Part shown: one piece after another, positions 33,432-43,215 of the stretch
How the letters are laid out: the number at the start of each line of letters is the position of its first letter
Position numbering within the stretch: position 1 is the first letter of the stretch
From: Boseongicola sp. H5
GTDB lineage: Bacteria > Pseudomonadota > Alphaproteobacteria > Rhodobacterales > Rhodobacteraceae
Reading direction: 5' to 3'
DNA: 64,000 nucleotides
Assembly: GCA_020622165.1 (NCBI GenBank)
Contig: JACNMN010000010.1
Span: 62,001 to 126,000 of the forward strand
Notes under the pieces: generated by a model
Told to the model about the DNA's origin: nothing
Seen by the model: only the letters and a program-made list of their open reading frames with translations
Database searches by the model: none
Translations under genes and position numbers: made by a program

Positions 33432-33456
33432 GGCGGCGTAATATCGTTGCGCCGCC
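33432..33456 (+). terminator. Hairpin between phaA and phaB
   Basis: GGCGGCG (33432-33438) pairs with CGCCGCC (33450-33456) over an 11-base A/T-rich loop. No U-run, so partial termination or message stabilisation between the two genes is more likely than a full stop. Confidence 0.4.
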
Positions 33457-33507
33457 CTCCGCGACCGCCTAACAATATTTCAAGGGAAGCTTAAGGAGGA
33501 GATGGGT

Positions 33508-34233
33508 ATGGCCCGTGTTGCATTGGTCACTGGCGGAAGCCGTGGCATCGGTGAGGCGATTTCGAAGAGACTGAAAGCGGACGGCTATGAGGTTGCGGCC
33601 ACATATGCCGGCAATGACGAGGCCGCCGCCGCCTTCACCAAGGAAACCGGGATCAAGACCTACAAGTGGAACGTCGCCGATTACGACGCCTCCAAGGCGG
33701 GCATCGAACAGGTCGAGGCGGATCTCGGCCCGATCGATGTCGTCGTCGCCAATGCGGGCATCACTCGCGATGCGCCGTTCCACAAGATGACCCCGCAGCA
33801 GTGGAAAGAGGTCATCGACACCAATCTCACCGGCGTGTTCAACACCGTCCATCCGGTCTGGCCCGGCATGCGGGGGCGCAAGTTCGGCCGGGTCATCGTG
33901 ATCTCGTCGATCAACGGTCAGAAAGGCCAGTTCGCGCAGGTGAACTATGCTGCAACCAAGGCCGGTGACCTCGGGATCATCAAGTCCCTTGCTCAGGAGG
34001 GGGCCCGCGCCGGCATCACCGCCAATGCGGTTTGCCCCGGCTATATCGGCACCGAAATGGTCCGCGCGATCCCCGAAAAGGTTCTCAACGAGGTGATCAT
34101 TCCGCAGATCCCGGCGGGCCGTCTGGGCGAGCCCGAGGAAATCGCGCGCTGCGTGGCGTTCCTTGCCTCCGACGATGCGGGCTTCATCAACGGCTCGACC
34201 ATTTCGGCCAACGGGGCGCAATTCTTCGTCTGA
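33508..34233 (+). CDS. phaB: Acetoacetyl-CoA reductase
   Basis: 241-residue NADPH-dependent SDR reducing acetoacetyl-CoA to (R)-3-hydroxybutyryl-CoA. Cofactor motif TGGSRGIGEAI, NAGITRD, and catalytic Ser-Tyr-Lys in SSINGQKGQFAQVNYAATKAG; FYRG-type PhaB specificity context GYIGTEMV is present. Two in-frame ATGs exist: 33502 has only a 2-base gap to AAGGAGG (33493-33499), 33508 has the proper 8-base gap and gives the canonical MARVALVTGG. Terminator follows. Confidence 0.95.
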   Translation: MARVALVTGGSRGIGEAISKRLKADGYEVAATYAGNDEAAAAFTKETGIKTYKWNVADYDASKAGIEQVEADLGPIDVVVANAGITRDAPFHKMTPQQWKEVIDTNLTGVFNTVHPVWPGMRGRKFGRVIVISSINGQKGQFAQVNYAATKAGDLGIIKSLAQEGARAGITANAVCPGYIGTEMVRAIPEKVLNEVIIPQIPAGRLGEPEEIARCVAFLASDDAGFINGSTISANGAQFFV

Positions 34234-34263
34234 TCGGCGCGAAACAGCTTTTGCAGAACGTAA

Positions 34264-34297
34264 AAAGGGCCGGCCCGTCATGGGCCGGCCCTTTCTT
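34264..34297 (+). terminator. Rho-independent terminator after phaB
   Basis: AAAGGGCCGGCCC (34264-34276) pairs perfectly with GGGCCGGCCCTTT (34282-34294) over a 5-base loop, followed by CTT. Strong and near-symmetric, so it may also serve the convergent small gene. Confidence 0.88.
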
Positions 34298-34313
34298 GCG
34301 GCGCGAGGGGCGC

Positions 34314-34433
34314 CTAACGGGCTGTTCTGGAGGTGAACAGCCAGTTGAGGGCGGCCTTGGCGGCCCGCGCCCGCTCCTGATGAGCGATTTTGTAAGCGCG
34401 GCGGGCCTCGGCGGTCATGGAAACTTCGATCAT
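34314..34433 (-). CDS. Small 39-residue basic protein divergent from the LysR gene
   Basis: Frame MIEVSMTAEARRAYKIAHQE continuing with RARAAKAALNWLFTSRTAR; AAAGGA lies about 10 bases before the ATG. The helical, Ala/Arg-rich pattern with a terminal NWLF looks like a genuine small protein of the type found in Rhodobacterales near stress or PHB genes, but I cannot name a family. It lies between the phaB terminator and the divergent LysR gene. It is not of the DUF1127 type. Confidence 0.55.
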   Translation of the reverse strand: MIEVSMTAEARRAYKIAHQERARAAKAALNWLFTSRTAR

Positions 34434-34541
34434 GGGTCAAATCCTTTGATGTGAGCGTTGTCTTGACCCTTGTATGACGCCTTGAAACAAAATTGACAAA
34501 CGAGACTTTTCAACGGATCAGATAAGTTATACTTAACTGAC

Positions 34542-35492
34542 ATGTCCGATCGTCTCCCCCCGCTGACGGCCTTGCGCGCCTTCGATGCCGCCGCGCGGCA
34601 CATGAGCTTTGCCAAGGCGGCGGAGGAGTTGAGCGTCACGCCCGCCGCGCTCAGCTTCCAGATCAAATCGCTGGAGGAGCATCTGGGCGCGCCGCTTTTC
34701 CGGCGTCTCAACCGCGCGGTCGAGCTGACCGCGGCGGGCAAGACCCTTGCCGCCGGGACCGAACAGAGCTTCGAAGGTCTGCGCCTTGCGTGGCGCAATG
34801 TGACCCGGGCGCAGGAGGAAAACACGCTGACGGTCACGGCGGGCCCCGCCTTCACCGCGAAATGGCTGGCGCCGCGGCTGTTTCACTTCGTGCAGGCCCA
34901 TCCCGAGATCGAGCTGCGGTTTTCCGCCACGCTTCGGATCATGGATTTCGACCGGGACGATGTGGATGTGGCGATCCGCTTCGGAATGGGCGGGCGCAAC
35001 GATGACGGGCTGTATTCGAAACCGATCATCCAGGATTGGGTCACGCCGATGATGCACCCTGTTCTGGCCGAGAAGTACCCCGACCCCGAAAGCCTGGCCC
35101 ATGCCCCGCTTCTGGATCAGGAAGACACCAGATTTCTGAAGCCGGCGCTTGACTGGCCCGCCTGGTTCCGCGCCGCCGGGCTGACCGCGTCGCCCGAGAT
35201 TTCGGCGCATTTCAATCAGGCGGATCACGCCATCGATGCGGCGGCCGCAGGTGGCGGTGTGATACTGGGCCGGGTGTCGCTGAGCGAACGGGACCTGCTC
35301 GAAGGGCGGCTTGTGATGCCCTTCCCCCTCGCCCTGACGACCGAGGCGCATTACCGCTTCGTCTGCCCGCATGGCACGGAAACCAGGCCGCAAGTGGCCG
35401 CATTTCTCGCCTGGCTGGAGGCGGAGGCGCAATCCCTGCTGGCCTACCGCGAGGGGCGGGAGTTCATTTCCGCGGCGGATGTCTCTGTCTGA
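34542..35492 (+). CDS. LysR family transcriptional regulator (GcvA-like)
   Basis: 316-residue regulator. Winged HTH at about 5-65 (LPPLTALRAFDAAARHMSFA, then LSVTPAALSFQIKSLEEHLG), with the GcvA-like features LPPL and FxxAARHxSF, and a substrate-binding domain to the C-terminus (GPAFTAKWLAPRLFHF; VDVAIRFGMG). A TATACT -10 element at 34528-34533 overlaps the inverted pair GTTA/TAAC (34526-34537) and would give a nearly leaderless message. The target is probably the divergent neighbour or itself; a glycine role cannot be inferred. Confidence 0.9.
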   Translation: MSDRLPPLTALRAFDAAARHMSFAKAAEELSVTPAALSFQIKSLEEHLGAPLFRRLNRAVELTAAGKTLAAGTEQSFEGLRLAWRNVTRAQEENTLTVTAGPAFTAKWLAPRLFHFVQAHPEIELRFSATLRIMDFDRDDVDVAIRFGMGGRNDDGLYSKPIIQDWVTPMMHPVLAEKYPDPESLAHAPLLDQEDTRFLKPALDWPAWFRAAGLTASPEISAHFNQADHAIDAAAAGGGVILGRVSLSERDLLEGRLVMPFPLALTTEAHYRFVCPHGTETRPQVAAFLAWLEAEAQSLLAYREGREFISAADVSV

Positions 35493-35495
35493 GAT

Positions 35496-35518
35496 GGGGG
35501 CGCCGGTTTCGCGCCCCC
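35496..35518. terminator. Hairpin between convergent LysR and DUF465 genes
   Basis: GGGGGCGC (35496-35503) and GCGCCCCC (35511-35518) with a 7-base loop, lying between two convergent stops. No U-tract on the plus strand. Confidence 0.55.
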
Positions 35519-35534
35519 GGAGTTCGCCCCCGGA

Positions 35535-35699
35535 TCAGCCGTCGAGGCGGCTGATTTCTTCCTTCAAACGCAGTTTCTGCTTTTTGAGGTCCCGAATTGC
35601 AAGTTCGTCCATACCGGGGCTGCGTTGCGCCTGTTCGACCCGTTCCGAGAGGTGTTCATGCTTTTTCCGCAGTTCCTGAAGATGGGCGCCTAGCGACAT
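35535..35699 (-). CDS. YdcH/DUF465 family protein
   Basis: 54-residue helical protein of the DUF465 (YdcH) family: MSLGAHLQELRKKHEHLSERVEQ with the conserved basic KKQKLRLKEEISRL end. Chosen start has GGAGG upstream (about 35707-35711); a longer frame is rejected. Forms a short helical hairpin or coiled coil; function unknown, common in proteobacteria. Confidence 0.9.
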   Translation of the reverse strand: MSLGAHLQELRKKHEHLSERVEQAQRSPGMDELAIRDLKKQKLRLKEEISRLDG

Positions 35700-35786
35700 C
35701 CGTCGTCCTCCTCTCAATGTGTATGTCATATGACAATGCAACCACAGCTTGGGCTGCATGTCACGCTGCACGTGCAATAGGATATC

Positions 35787-36551
35787 TCAAATTGAGCGGG
35801 TTTTCGGCGGACCGTCCCAGACAACCGGCATCCCGTCGCGCAGAATGGCGCGCGCGATCTCGCCATGGCTGTCCCCGTCGCGGTCATGCCGCGCCCCGTC
35901 ATGCAGGCAAAGCGGCGCCAGCAGGGTGAACGGCCCCCGCCCGGCCTTGCGCGCCTTCAGCAGGACCCGGCCCGCCGGGCGCCCCTGCCGCGGCATCAGC
36001 GGCAGGACGGTGACCGACCCGAACCTGCCCGACAGCGCCGATAGCAGATCGGGCAATCTCTCGGTCATCTGGATCATCGTCAGCCAGCCCTTCGGCGCCA
36101 GCCGCCGCCCGGCCACCGCGATCCACCGGTCGAGCGGCGTATCTTCCCGCAGCGCGGCTTCGCGGCCCGGATCGTCCGCCGCGGTGCCGTGCCCGGCGCG
36201 GTAATAGGGCGGGTTCGCGATGACATGATCGAAGCTTTGCCGGCGCAGGTCATCGGGCAGATCGGTCAGATCGGCCTCCACCACATCCACCCCGTTCCGC
36301 CGCGCCAGATCGGCATAGGCCGCCTGCCGCTCGACGCCCAGAATGCGCAGCCCCGGCACCCGCGCGGCAAGGCAGAGGCCCGCCACCCCCGCGCCGCATC
36401 CCAGCTCCAGCACCGATTGCCCGGGCCGCGCGTCGCAGGCGGCGGCCAGAAACACCGGATCGGTCGCCGCGCGATAGCCATGGCGCGGTTGCCACGCCTG
36501 CACGCGCCCGCCCAAAAAGGCGTCCCGGGTCAGATCCTCTTCGGCAAACAC
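35787..36551 (-). CDS. tRNA1(Val) (adenine(37)-N6)-methyltransferase-like protein
   Basis: 254-residue class I SAM-dependent methyltransferase of the COG4123 / TrmN6 group. SAM-binding motif VLELGCGAGVAGLCLAAR at about 47-64, an acidic ribose-binding residue in GVERQAAYADLA, and the catalytic NPPYY motif, typical of N6-adenine methylation. The C-terminus ends DGMPVVWDGPPKTRSI. Likely modifies A37 of tRNA-Val. The DUF2007 gene lies 9 bases upstream on the same strand. Confidence 0.88.
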   Translation of the reverse strand: MFAEEDLTRDAFLGGRVQAWQPRHGYRAATDPVFLAAACDARPGQSVLELGCGAGVAGLCLAARVPGLRILGVERQAAYADLARRNGVDVVEADLTDLPDDLRRQSFDHVIANPPYYRAGHGTAADDPGREAALREDTPLDRWIAVAGRRLAPKGWLTMIQMTERLPDLLSALSGRFGSVTVLPLMPRQGRPAGRVLLKARKAGRGPFTLLAPLCLHDGARHDRDGDSHGEIARAILRDGMPVVWDGPPKTRSI

Positions 36552-36560
36552 GGGGCGGGC

Positions 36561-36785
36561 TCAGTCCGAGACGTGCAGGTCATTGTCGCGCAGAACCGCG
36601 CGGGCCGCGAAGGCGTCCTTGCTCCGCACCATCAGCCGGCGCGGCAAAATGCCGATGGAGCCTTCCAGAACGCTCATATGGACGTCGATCTCGAAGAACT
36701 CTATATCCTCCCCTGACAGAAGTGCCGAGGCAAAGGCGATGATCGTTGGGTCATTGCTGCGCAGAATTTCTTGCATATCCGGCAT
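36561..36785 (-). CDS. DUF2007 family protein
   Basis: 74-residue protein MPDMQEILRSNDPTIIAFAS with the conserved EILRSNDP start and LPRRLMVRSKDAFAARAVL core of DUF2007 (putative signal transducing protein; a PII-like ferredoxin fold). Located immediately upstream of the methyltransferase gene and divergent from the polyprenyl synthase. Role unknown. Confidence 0.9.
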   Translation of the reverse strand: MPDMQEILRSNDPTIIAFASALLSGEDIEFFEIDVHMSVLEGSIGILPRRLMVRSKDAFAARAVLRDNDLHVSD

Positions 36786-36830
36786 TTAGGCATGTGCCAC
36801 GCACTTGTCGAGAGAAGGGATGACCGACCG

Positions 36831-37832
36831 ATGAGTCTCGATGAGACCAACACCAAACCCCATGACCGGCTGCGCGCCTATCTGGAGGCCGATCTGGAGG
36901 CCGTGAACGGGCTGATCCGCGCCCGCATGGCATCCGAACATGCGCCGCGAATCCCCGAGGTAACCGCCCATCTGGTGGAGGCTGGCGGCAAGCGCATCCG
37001 CCCGATGATGACGCTCGCCGCGGCGCGGATGTGCGGCTACGAGGGCGATGCGCACCAGAAGCTGGCGGCGACGGTGGAGTTCATCCACACCGCCACGCTC
37101 CTGCATGACGATGTGGTCGACGAAAGCGGCCAGCGGCGCGGGCGGCCCACGGCCAACCTGCTCTGGGACAACAAATCCAGCGTGCTGGTGGGCGATTACC
37201 TCTTCGCCCGCGCCTTCCAGCTGATGGTCGAAACCGGCTCTCTGAACGTGCTCGATATCCTCTCCAACGCGGCCGCCACCATCGCCGAGGGGGAGGTGCT
37301 GCAACTCACCGCCGCGCAGAATCTCGCCACGACCGAAGCGATCTACACGCAGGTCATTCGCGGCAAGACCGCCGCCCTGTTCGAGGCCGCGACCGAGGTC
37401 GGCGGCGTCATCTCCGCCGTACCCGACGCGCGGATCGAGGCGCTGGCCGCCTATGGCGATGCGCTCGGCATGAGTTTCCAGATCGTCGACGACCTGCTCG
37501 ACTGGGGCGGGGCCTCGGGCGATATGGGCAAGAATGTCGGCGACGATTTCCGCGAGCGGAAGCTGACCCTGCCGGTCATCCGCGCCATTGCAAGGGCGGA
37601 CGAGGCCGAACATGCCTTCTGGACGCGCACCATCGAACGCGGCCGCCAGGAAGAGGGCGATCTCGATCAGGCGATGGAGCTGCTCCGCCGCCATGGCACG
37701 CTGGAAGAGACGCGGGACGAGGCGTTGCGCTATGCCGGTCTGGCCCAGCGCGCGATGGCCCGGATGCCCGATCACCCCTTGCGCGACATGCTGGCCGATC
37801 TGGCCGATTACGTGGTGGCGCGGGTCAACTAG
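36831..37832 (+). CDS. Polyprenyl diphosphate synthase (octaprenyl/decaprenyl type)
   Basis: 333-residue trans-prenyltransferase building the side chain of ubiquinone from isopentenyl and farnesyl diphosphate. First aspartate-rich motif HDDVVDES (DDxxD at about 95-99), second as QIVDDLLDW; GGKRIRPMMTL binds the diphosphate. The residues before DDVVD (TATLL) are small, in keeping with long-chain products; chain length (probably C50 in Rhodobacterales) is not readable with certainty. The ATG at 36831 follows GACCGACCG; an upstream in-frame reading was rejected. Confidence 0.93.
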   Translation: MSLDETNTKPHDRLRAYLEADLEAVNGLIRARMASEHAPRIPEVTAHLVEAGGKRIRPMMTLAAARMCGYEGDAHQKLAATVEFIHTATLLHDDVVDESGQRRGRPTANLLWDNKSSVLVGDYLFARAFQLMVETGSLNVLDILSNAAATIAEGEVLQLTAAQNLATTEAIYTQVIRGKTAALFEAATEVGGVISAVPDARIEALAAYGDALGMSFQIVDDLLDWGGASGDMGKNVGDDFRERKLTLPVIRAIARADEAEHAFWTRTIERGRQEEGDLDQAMELLRRHGTLEETRDEALRYAGLAQRAMARMPDHPLRDMLADLADYVVARVN

Positions 37833-37872
37833 GGCTGCGCCCGGTCCACCAGCCACGCCCGCGTGCCCCCGG

Positions 37873-38613
37873 TCAGACGTGTTGCGCGCCGTTCACCTCG
37901 ATTTCCGTGCCGGAGATGTAGGAGCTGTTTTCCGAACACAGGAAATAGATCGTCTCCGCCACTTCCCGGGGCTGGCCAAGGCGCCGCAGGGGCAGGGCCG
38001 CCACGATCTTGTCGGTGCCCTCGCTCAGGATGCTGGTCTCGACCTCGCCCGGCGCGATGGCGTTGACACGCACACCCAATGGCCCGAAATCATGCGCCAT
38101 TTCGCGGGTGAGCGCGGCAAGTGCGGCCTTGGAGGTCGCATAGGCGGCCCCGGCAAAGGGATGCACGCGCGCCCCGGCGATGGAGGTCACATTCACCACC
38201 GCGCCCTTGCCCGCGGCCAGTTCATCCTTGAGCCCGCGCGCCAGAACGACCGAGGCGAAGAAGTTGACGTGAAACACCTTGCCCCAGGTGGCAAGATCGG
38301 TGTCCAGCGTGTTCAGCCGCCCGCCCTCCGGGTCCTTGGGCGAGATGCCCGCATTGTTCACCAGCGCGTTCAGAACGCCACCGCTCAGGCGCGATTTGAT
38401 CTGCTCGATGGCCGTGATCGTCTGCTTGGGGTCGCTCAGGTCTACCTGAATATGGTCTTCCTCGCCGCGCGGCCATGGGCACTCGCTTGAAAACGGCTGC
38501 CGCGAACAGCTGATCACCCGCCATCCCTCATCGGCGAATTTCTTGACGGTGGCATGCCCGATCCCCCGGCTTGCGCCCGTCAGGAGGAGCGTCTTCTGCG
38601 TTTCATCTGCCAT
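37873..38613 (-). CDS. SDR family oxidoreductase
   Basis: 246-residue short-chain dehydrogenase. TGASRGIGHATVKKF cofactor motif, NNAGISPKDPEG, SIAGARVHPFAGAAYATSKAALAAL catalytic block, and the C-terminal FLCSENSSYISGTEIEVNGAQHV. Arg/Ser residues after the second strand (CSRQPF) favour NADPH. Convergent with the polyprenyl synthase. Substrate unknown. Confidence 0.92.
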   Translation of the reverse strand: MADETQKTLLLTGASRGIGHATVKKFADEGWRVISCSRQPFSSECPWPRGEEDHIQVDLSDPKQTITAIEQIKSRLSGGVLNALVNNAGISPKDPEGGRLNTLDTDLATWGKVFHVNFFASVVLARGLKDELAAGKGAVVNVTSIAGARVHPFAGAAYATSKAALAALTREMAHDFGPLGVRVNAIAPGEVETSILSEGTDKIVAALPLRRLGQPREVAETIYFLCSENSSYISGTEIEVNGAQHV

Positions 38614-38745
38614 TGGCCATATCCTGATTCCGCGCGGTGACAGCGTATGTGTAGGTAGGTTTCCGGTCGATGGCGAGACATCGCCTCGCCATCACGGCGG
38701 CTATCGGCGCATGATCCGGGCCTTGGCGGGCCCGGACCGTGGGGG

Positions 38746-39579
38746 CTAGAGCACCCGCGCCGCCGTCACCCACCACCCGGGATGTTCCGCGCCGATCGCC
38801 CGCGCCGCCTGTCGCGCGTCGGCTTCCGCGGAGAACAAACCGAAACAGGTCGCGCCCGACCCGCTCATCCGCGCCAGCGCGCAGCCCTGTTGCGCCTCCA
38901 GCGCCGCCCGCGCCATTCCGATCCCGGGGGCGATCATCTGCGCCGGGCGCTCCAGATCGTTCCGTTGTGCGCGAAGCCATCGGGTGAAGCTGTCGAAATC
39001 GGTCCAGTCCGGCGGGTCCATGGGTGGGCCCGCAACCGTGTCCAGCCCGCCGAACACCGCGCCGGTCGGTACCGCGACACCGGGGTTCGCCAGCACCATC
39101 CACAGCACCGGCAGCGCCGGCACCTCCTCCAACATCTCGCCGATCCCGCGCATCCGCGTCGGGCAGCCCGCCAGACACACCGGCAGATCGGCGCCAAGCG
39201 CCACGATCTCCGCGGTTTTCGGCAAGGGCCGGTCCCAGAATTCGGCCAGCCCTTTCAGCGCTGCCGCCGCATCCGCCGATCCGCCGCCGATCCCCGCCGC
39301 GCTCGGCAGGTGTTTTTCCAGGGTGATCCGCGCGCCGTGCCCGGGCCCGAACAGGGCCGCCGCCCGCAGCACGAGGTTCTCGGGGCCGGTCGGCACGCCC
39401 GCCGCGCGCGGGCCCATCACCTGCAACTCGACTTCGTCTGCGGCGGAAAAATGCAGCCGGTCGCCGATATCGGCAAAGACCACCAGACTGTCGAGCAGAT
39501 GATACCCGTCGTCCCGTCGTCCCGTCACATGCAGCGCGAGGTTGATCTTGGCCGGCGCGAACGCACTGGCGCCTGTCAC
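38746..39579 (-). CDS. ispE: 4-diphosphocytidyl-2-C-methyl-D-erythritol kinase
   Basis: 277-residue GHMP kinase of the non-mevalonate isoprenoid pathway. Start is GTG (39577-39579) overlapping the upstream TPR gene stop as GTGA, giving [27 protein letters not shown] motif [18 protein letters not shown], and [10 protein letters not shown] near the C-terminus. Normal length. The methylerythritol pathway supplies the precursor for the polyprenyl synthase encoded 1 kb away. Confidence 0.95.
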   Translation of the reverse strand: MTGASAFAPAKINLALHVTGRRDDGYHLLDSLVVFADIGDRLHFSAADEVELQVMGPRAAGVPTGPENLVLRAAALFGPGHGARITLEKHLPSAAGIGGGSADAAAALKGLAEFWDRPLPKTAEIVALGADLPVCLAGCPTRMRGIGEMLEEVPALPVLWMVLANPGVAVPTGAVFGGLDTVAGPPMDPPDWTDFDSFTRWLRAQRNDLERPAQMIAPGIGMARAALEAQQGCALARMSGSGATCFGLFSAEADARQAARAIGAEHPGWWVTAARVL

Positions 39580-41270
39580 TGGGTTTCGCTCTCGGCGGCC
39601 TCTTCTTCCAGCACGCGGGTCAGGCCGATCTCCAGCTTCCGGCGGATCCGCACGGCATCGTCCTCGGTCGGCTCGAAGGACAGGGCCCGGTGCCACTGAA
39701 ACTCGGCCTCGCGGGTGCGTCCGACCATGTAATAGACATCGCCCAGATGGTCGTTGACGATGGGGTCGTTGGGCAGCAATTCTACCGCGCGCTCCATCGG
39801 CGCCACCGCCTCGTCGAAGCGCTCCAGCCGGTAGAGAACCCAGCCAAGGCTGTCCACGATATAGCCGCTGCGCGGTTCCGCGGCGACGGCGCGTTCGATC
39901 ATCTGCAGCGCCTCGTCCAGGTTCCGGCGCTGCTCGACAAGCGAATAGCCCAGATAATTCAGCACCTGCGGCTGGTCCGGGTTCAACTCCAGCGCGCGGC
40001 GGAAATCGGCCTCCGCCTCGTCCCACCGGCCTTCCCGCTCCAGGCTGATGCCGCGGGCGTAGAACAGGAACCAATACCGGGTCTGATCCTGATCGACCTG
40101 CGCCAGCGCCGCATCATAGGCCGCCGCCGCCTCGCCGAAGCGTTCCATCCGGCGCAGCATGTCGCCAAGGGCCGCCTGAACCGAGGCCAGCTCGGGCCGG
40201 TCCTCCGTCAGCGCCTGCAACAGCGCCACCGCCTCCTCCTGCCGGTCCATGGCGTTGAGCGCCTCCGCACGGCCCAGCGTCGCCGCGATCGCCGCGGGAT
40301 GGTCCTCCGGCACCTCGGCATAGACATCCGCCGCCAGATGGGCCTGCTCGTCGCGCATCAGCCACTCCGCCGCCAGCAGCAGCGCGTCGTAATGGCCGTC
40401 ATCGATCACATGGGCGGCGCGGGCATAGATCAGCGGCAGGGTGGGGCCGCCCTCGTCGCCCAGCCCGGTGGCGACGCTGTAGAACACCTCCGCCACGCCC
40501 TGTTCGGCGCGGACCAGGAAATCATAGGGCCGGGTCGGATCGGCCGCGATCGCATCCCGCAGCCCGATCAGCACCGGGTCCGGCGCGTTCAGGATCGCCA
40601 TGTCCAGCAGTTCAAGCGCGTCCTCGTGCCGGTCCAGCTGTACCAGAACCTGCGCATGGGCGCGCAGGCCGCGCGCGGTGGCCTGTTGCGGGCCGTAGGT
40701 TTCGCCCGACATGATCGCCTCGGCGCCCTCGAAATCGCCCACCGCCGCGCGGGCCAGCGCAAGATGGTACTGGGCCAGTCCTGCCAGCGGGCCGTCGGCG
40801 GCCATATCCTCGAAAGCGGCCTCGGCAAGGCGCATGTCGCCCTCGCCCAGATGCAGCCACCCGGCGGTCAGCCCGTCGATCAGGGGGCCCGCCCCGCGGC
40901 CCGCCTCGATCGCCTCAAGCGCGCCGGACAGATTGCCGAGCCGCACCCGCGTGACCTGTTCGACCATCCACGCCAGTTCCCGGCCCGGATCGTCGTCGGG
41001 CAGGCGCGCGGCCACCTCCATCGCGCGGTCCCACTGGCCCAGCGCGGCACGGGCCAGAAGCGCATTGCCGATCAGTCCGCGATTTCCGGGGTCGCGCTGC
41101 ATCGCCCGTTCGAAATAGAGCGCCGCCTCCCGGTGATCGCCATCGATCACCGCCTGACGCGCGGCCAGATACGACCCGGCCAGCCCCAGCTGGTTCTGCG
41201 CCGCCGCGGGCAGGGGCAGGATCAGGCCGAGACCCAGAAGGGCGACAAGGGGCAGGGCGGCAAGGCGCAT
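39576..41270 (-). CDS. Periplasmic/exported TPR repeat protein
   Basis: 564-residue protein with a signal peptide ([20 protein letters not shown], cleaved after AAA near residue 24) and many tetratricopeptide repeats over most of its length, e.g. [54 protein letters not shown] and [19 protein letters not shown]. It resembles alphaproteobacterial TPR proteins annotated near ispE. Scaffold function; partner unknown. The start used is preceded by GGAGAG. Translationally coupled to ispE. Confidence 0.88.
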   Translation of the reverse strand: MRLAALPLVALLGLGLILPLPAAAQNQLGLAGSYLAARQAVIDGDHREAALYFERAMQRDPGNRGLIGNALLARAALGQWDRAMEVAARLPDDDPGRELAWMVEQVTRVRLGNLSGALEAIEAGRGAGPLIDGLTAGWLHLGEGDMRLAEAAFEDMAADGPLAGLAQYHLALARAAVGDFEGAEAIMSGETYGPQQATARGLRAHAQVLVQLDRHEDALELLDMAILNAPDPVLIGLRDAIAADPTRPYDFLVRAEQGVAEVFYSVATGLGDEGGPTLPLIYARAAHVIDDGHYDALLLAAEWLMRDEQAHLAADVYAEVPEDHPAAIAATLGRAEALNAMDRQEEAVALLQALTEDRPELASVQAALGDMLRRMERFGEAAAAYDAALAQVDQDQTRYWFLFYARGISLEREGRWDEAEADFRRALELNPDQPQVLNYLGYSLVEQRRNLDEALQMIERAVAAEPRSGYIVDSLGWVLYRLERFDEAVAPMERAVELLPNDPIVNDHLGDVYYMVGRTREAEFQWHRALSFEPTEDDAVRIRRKLEIGLTRVLEEEAAESETQ

Positions 41271-41369
41271 CGGGCTCTCCCATTCAGAACTGGTGCAGAC
41301 ACTAGGCACGGGCGCCGCGATAGGCAATGCGCGCGGGCCCGCGATGGCCCGCGCCTGATGGGGAAGTGA

Positions 41370-43022
41370 TCACATATTGGGGTAATTCGGGCCGTCGCCC
41401 CCCTGCGGCACGGTCCAGTGGATGTTCTGCGACGGATCCTTGATGTCGCAGGTCTTGCAATGCACGCAGTTCTGGAAGTTGATCACGAAGCGCGGCGCCT
41501 TGCCGTCCTCCTCCACCACCTCGTACACCCCGGCCGGGCAATAGCGCTGCGCGGGCTCGGCATATTCCGGCAGGTTCACCTGTATCGGAATGCTCGGATC
41601 CTTGAGTTGCAGATGCGCGGGCTGGCTTTCCTCGTGATTTGTCATCGAGAAGCTGACATTGGTCAGCCGGTCGAAGGACAGGACGCCATCGGGTTTCGGG
41701 TAGTCGATGGGCTGGAAGTCCTTGGCCTTGCCGGTGTGCTCGGCGTCGTTCCTGTGGTGCTTCATGGTGCCGAAAAGCGTGACACCGGTGATGTTCGCGG
41801 TCCACATGTCCATGCCGCCCAGAACCAGCCCGCCGGCCAGCCCGTAATGAGACCAGAGCGGCTTCACGTTCCGGACCCGTTTCAGATCCTTCGCAATCGG
41901 CCCGGTGCGCAGTTCCGTCTCATAGGCGTCCAGCTCGTCGCTGCCGCGCCCGGCGCCGATCGCCGCGAAGGCCGCCTCCGCCGCCGCCTTGCCCGACAGC
42001 ATGGCGTTGTGGTTGCCCTTGATCCGCGGCACATTCACCAGACCCACGCCGCAGCCCAGAATGGCCCCGCCGGGGAAGGTCGCCTTGGGCATCGACTGCC
42101 ACCCGCCTTCGGAAATCGCCCGCGCGCCATAGGCCACGCGCTTTCCGCCCTTCAGCAATTCGGCCACCATCGGATGATGCTTGAACCGCTGGAACTCCAT
42201 ATAGGGGTGGAGATAGGGGTTCTCGTAGTTCAGGTGAACGACGAAGCCGACATAAACCTGATTGTTATCAAGGTGGTAGATGAAGGATCCGCCGCCCGCG
42301 TTCCGGCCCAGCGGCCAGCCCATGGTATGGGTGACCGTGCCTTCGCGGTGCTTGTCGGGGTCGATCTCCCAGATTTCCTTCATCCCGAGGCCGAATTTCT
42401 GCGGCCCGCGCCCCTCGCTCAGGTTGTATTTCTCCATGACCTCCTTGGTCAGGGAGCCGCGCACGCCCTCGCCCAGCAAAACGTATTTTCCGTGCAGCTC
42501 CATTCCCGGCTCATAGGCGTCCGACGGGCTGCCGTCGGCGTTCTTGCCGAACTCGCCCGCGACCACGCCCCTGACCTCGCCGTTCTCGCCATAGACCAGT
42601 TCCGAACAGGCCATGCCGGGGAAGATCTCCACGCCAAGCTCTTCGGCCTGCTCCGCCATCCAGCGGCACACATTGCCCATCGAGACGATATAGTTGCCGT
42701 GATTGTTCATCAGCCGCGGCATGATGAAATTGGGAATGCGGATCGATCCGCCTTCGCCCAGCATGTAGAAGTTGTCCTTGCGCACCGGCACGGTGATGGG
42801 TGCACCCCGCTCGCGCCAGTCCGGGATCAGCGCATCGAGGCCCACCGGGTCGAGCACCGCGCCCGACAGGATATGCGCGCCCACTTCGGAGCCTTTTTCC
42901 AGCACCACGACGGACAGATCGGCGTCCAGTTGCTTCAGCCGTATCGCAGCCGACAGGCCCGATGGCCCCGCCCCCACGATCACCACGTCATACTCCATCG
43001 ACTCGCGTTCGATCTCGGCCAT
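41370..43022 (-). CDS. Electron transfer flavoprotein-ubiquinone oxidoreductase
   Basis: 550-residue membrane-associated enzyme passing electrons from reduced ETF (fatty acid, amino acid and choline oxidation) to ubiquinone. FAD motif VVIVGAGPSGLSAAIRLK near the N-terminus; membrane/quinone segment in the middle; 4Fe-4S cluster at the C-terminus with cysteines in RYCPAGVYE and NCVHCKTCDIKDP. Start MAEIERESMEYDVVIVG has AGGGGAG before it. Ends PNYPNM. Confidence 0.96.
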   Translation of the reverse strand: MAEIERESMEYDVVIVGAGPSGLSAAIRLKQLDADLSVVVLEKGSEVGAHILSGAVLDPVGLDALIPDWRERGAPITVPVRKDNFYMLGEGGSIRIPNFIMPRLMNNHGNYIVSMGNVCRWMAEQAEELGVEIFPGMACSELVYGENGEVRGVVAGEFGKNADGSPSDAYEPGMELHGKYVLLGEGVRGSLTKEVMEKYNLSEGRGPQKFGLGMKEIWEIDPDKHREGTVTHTMGWPLGRNAGGGSFIYHLDNNQVYVGFVVHLNYENPYLHPYMEFQRFKHHPMVAELLKGGKRVAYGARAISEGGWQSMPKATFPGGAILGCGVGLVNVPRIKGNHNAMLSGKAAAEAAFAAIGAGRGSDELDAYETELRTGPIAKDLKRVRNVKPLWSHYGLAGGLVLGGMDMWTANITGVTLFGTMKHHRNDAEHTGKAKDFQPIDYPKPDGVLSFDRLTNVSFSMTNHEESQPAHLQLKDPSIPIQVNLPEYAEPAQRYCPAGVYEVVEEDGKAPRFVINFQNCVHCKTCDIKDPSQNIHWTVPQGGDGPNYPNM

Positions 43023-43215
43023 GTTGCTCCCCTTTGGCGATATGCATGTCCTCCGACTGCATATAGCTTGCAAAACAAGTTCGCGGAGGCGTAGCGCGAC
43101 TGCAGGTCGCGGGTCAATCGTGACGCGGCATCACGGATGCCGCAGCGGGCCGTTGGCGCGGGACGCCGGGCGCGCTATGTCCACGGTCAGGATCTTACCC
43201 CGGCGGAGGCCTGAA

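Noticed and set aside
34493..34526. TTGACA at 34493-34498 as -35 of the LysR gene
   Set aside because: The nearest -10-like hexamers are at 20 to 29 bases spacing, outside the normal range.
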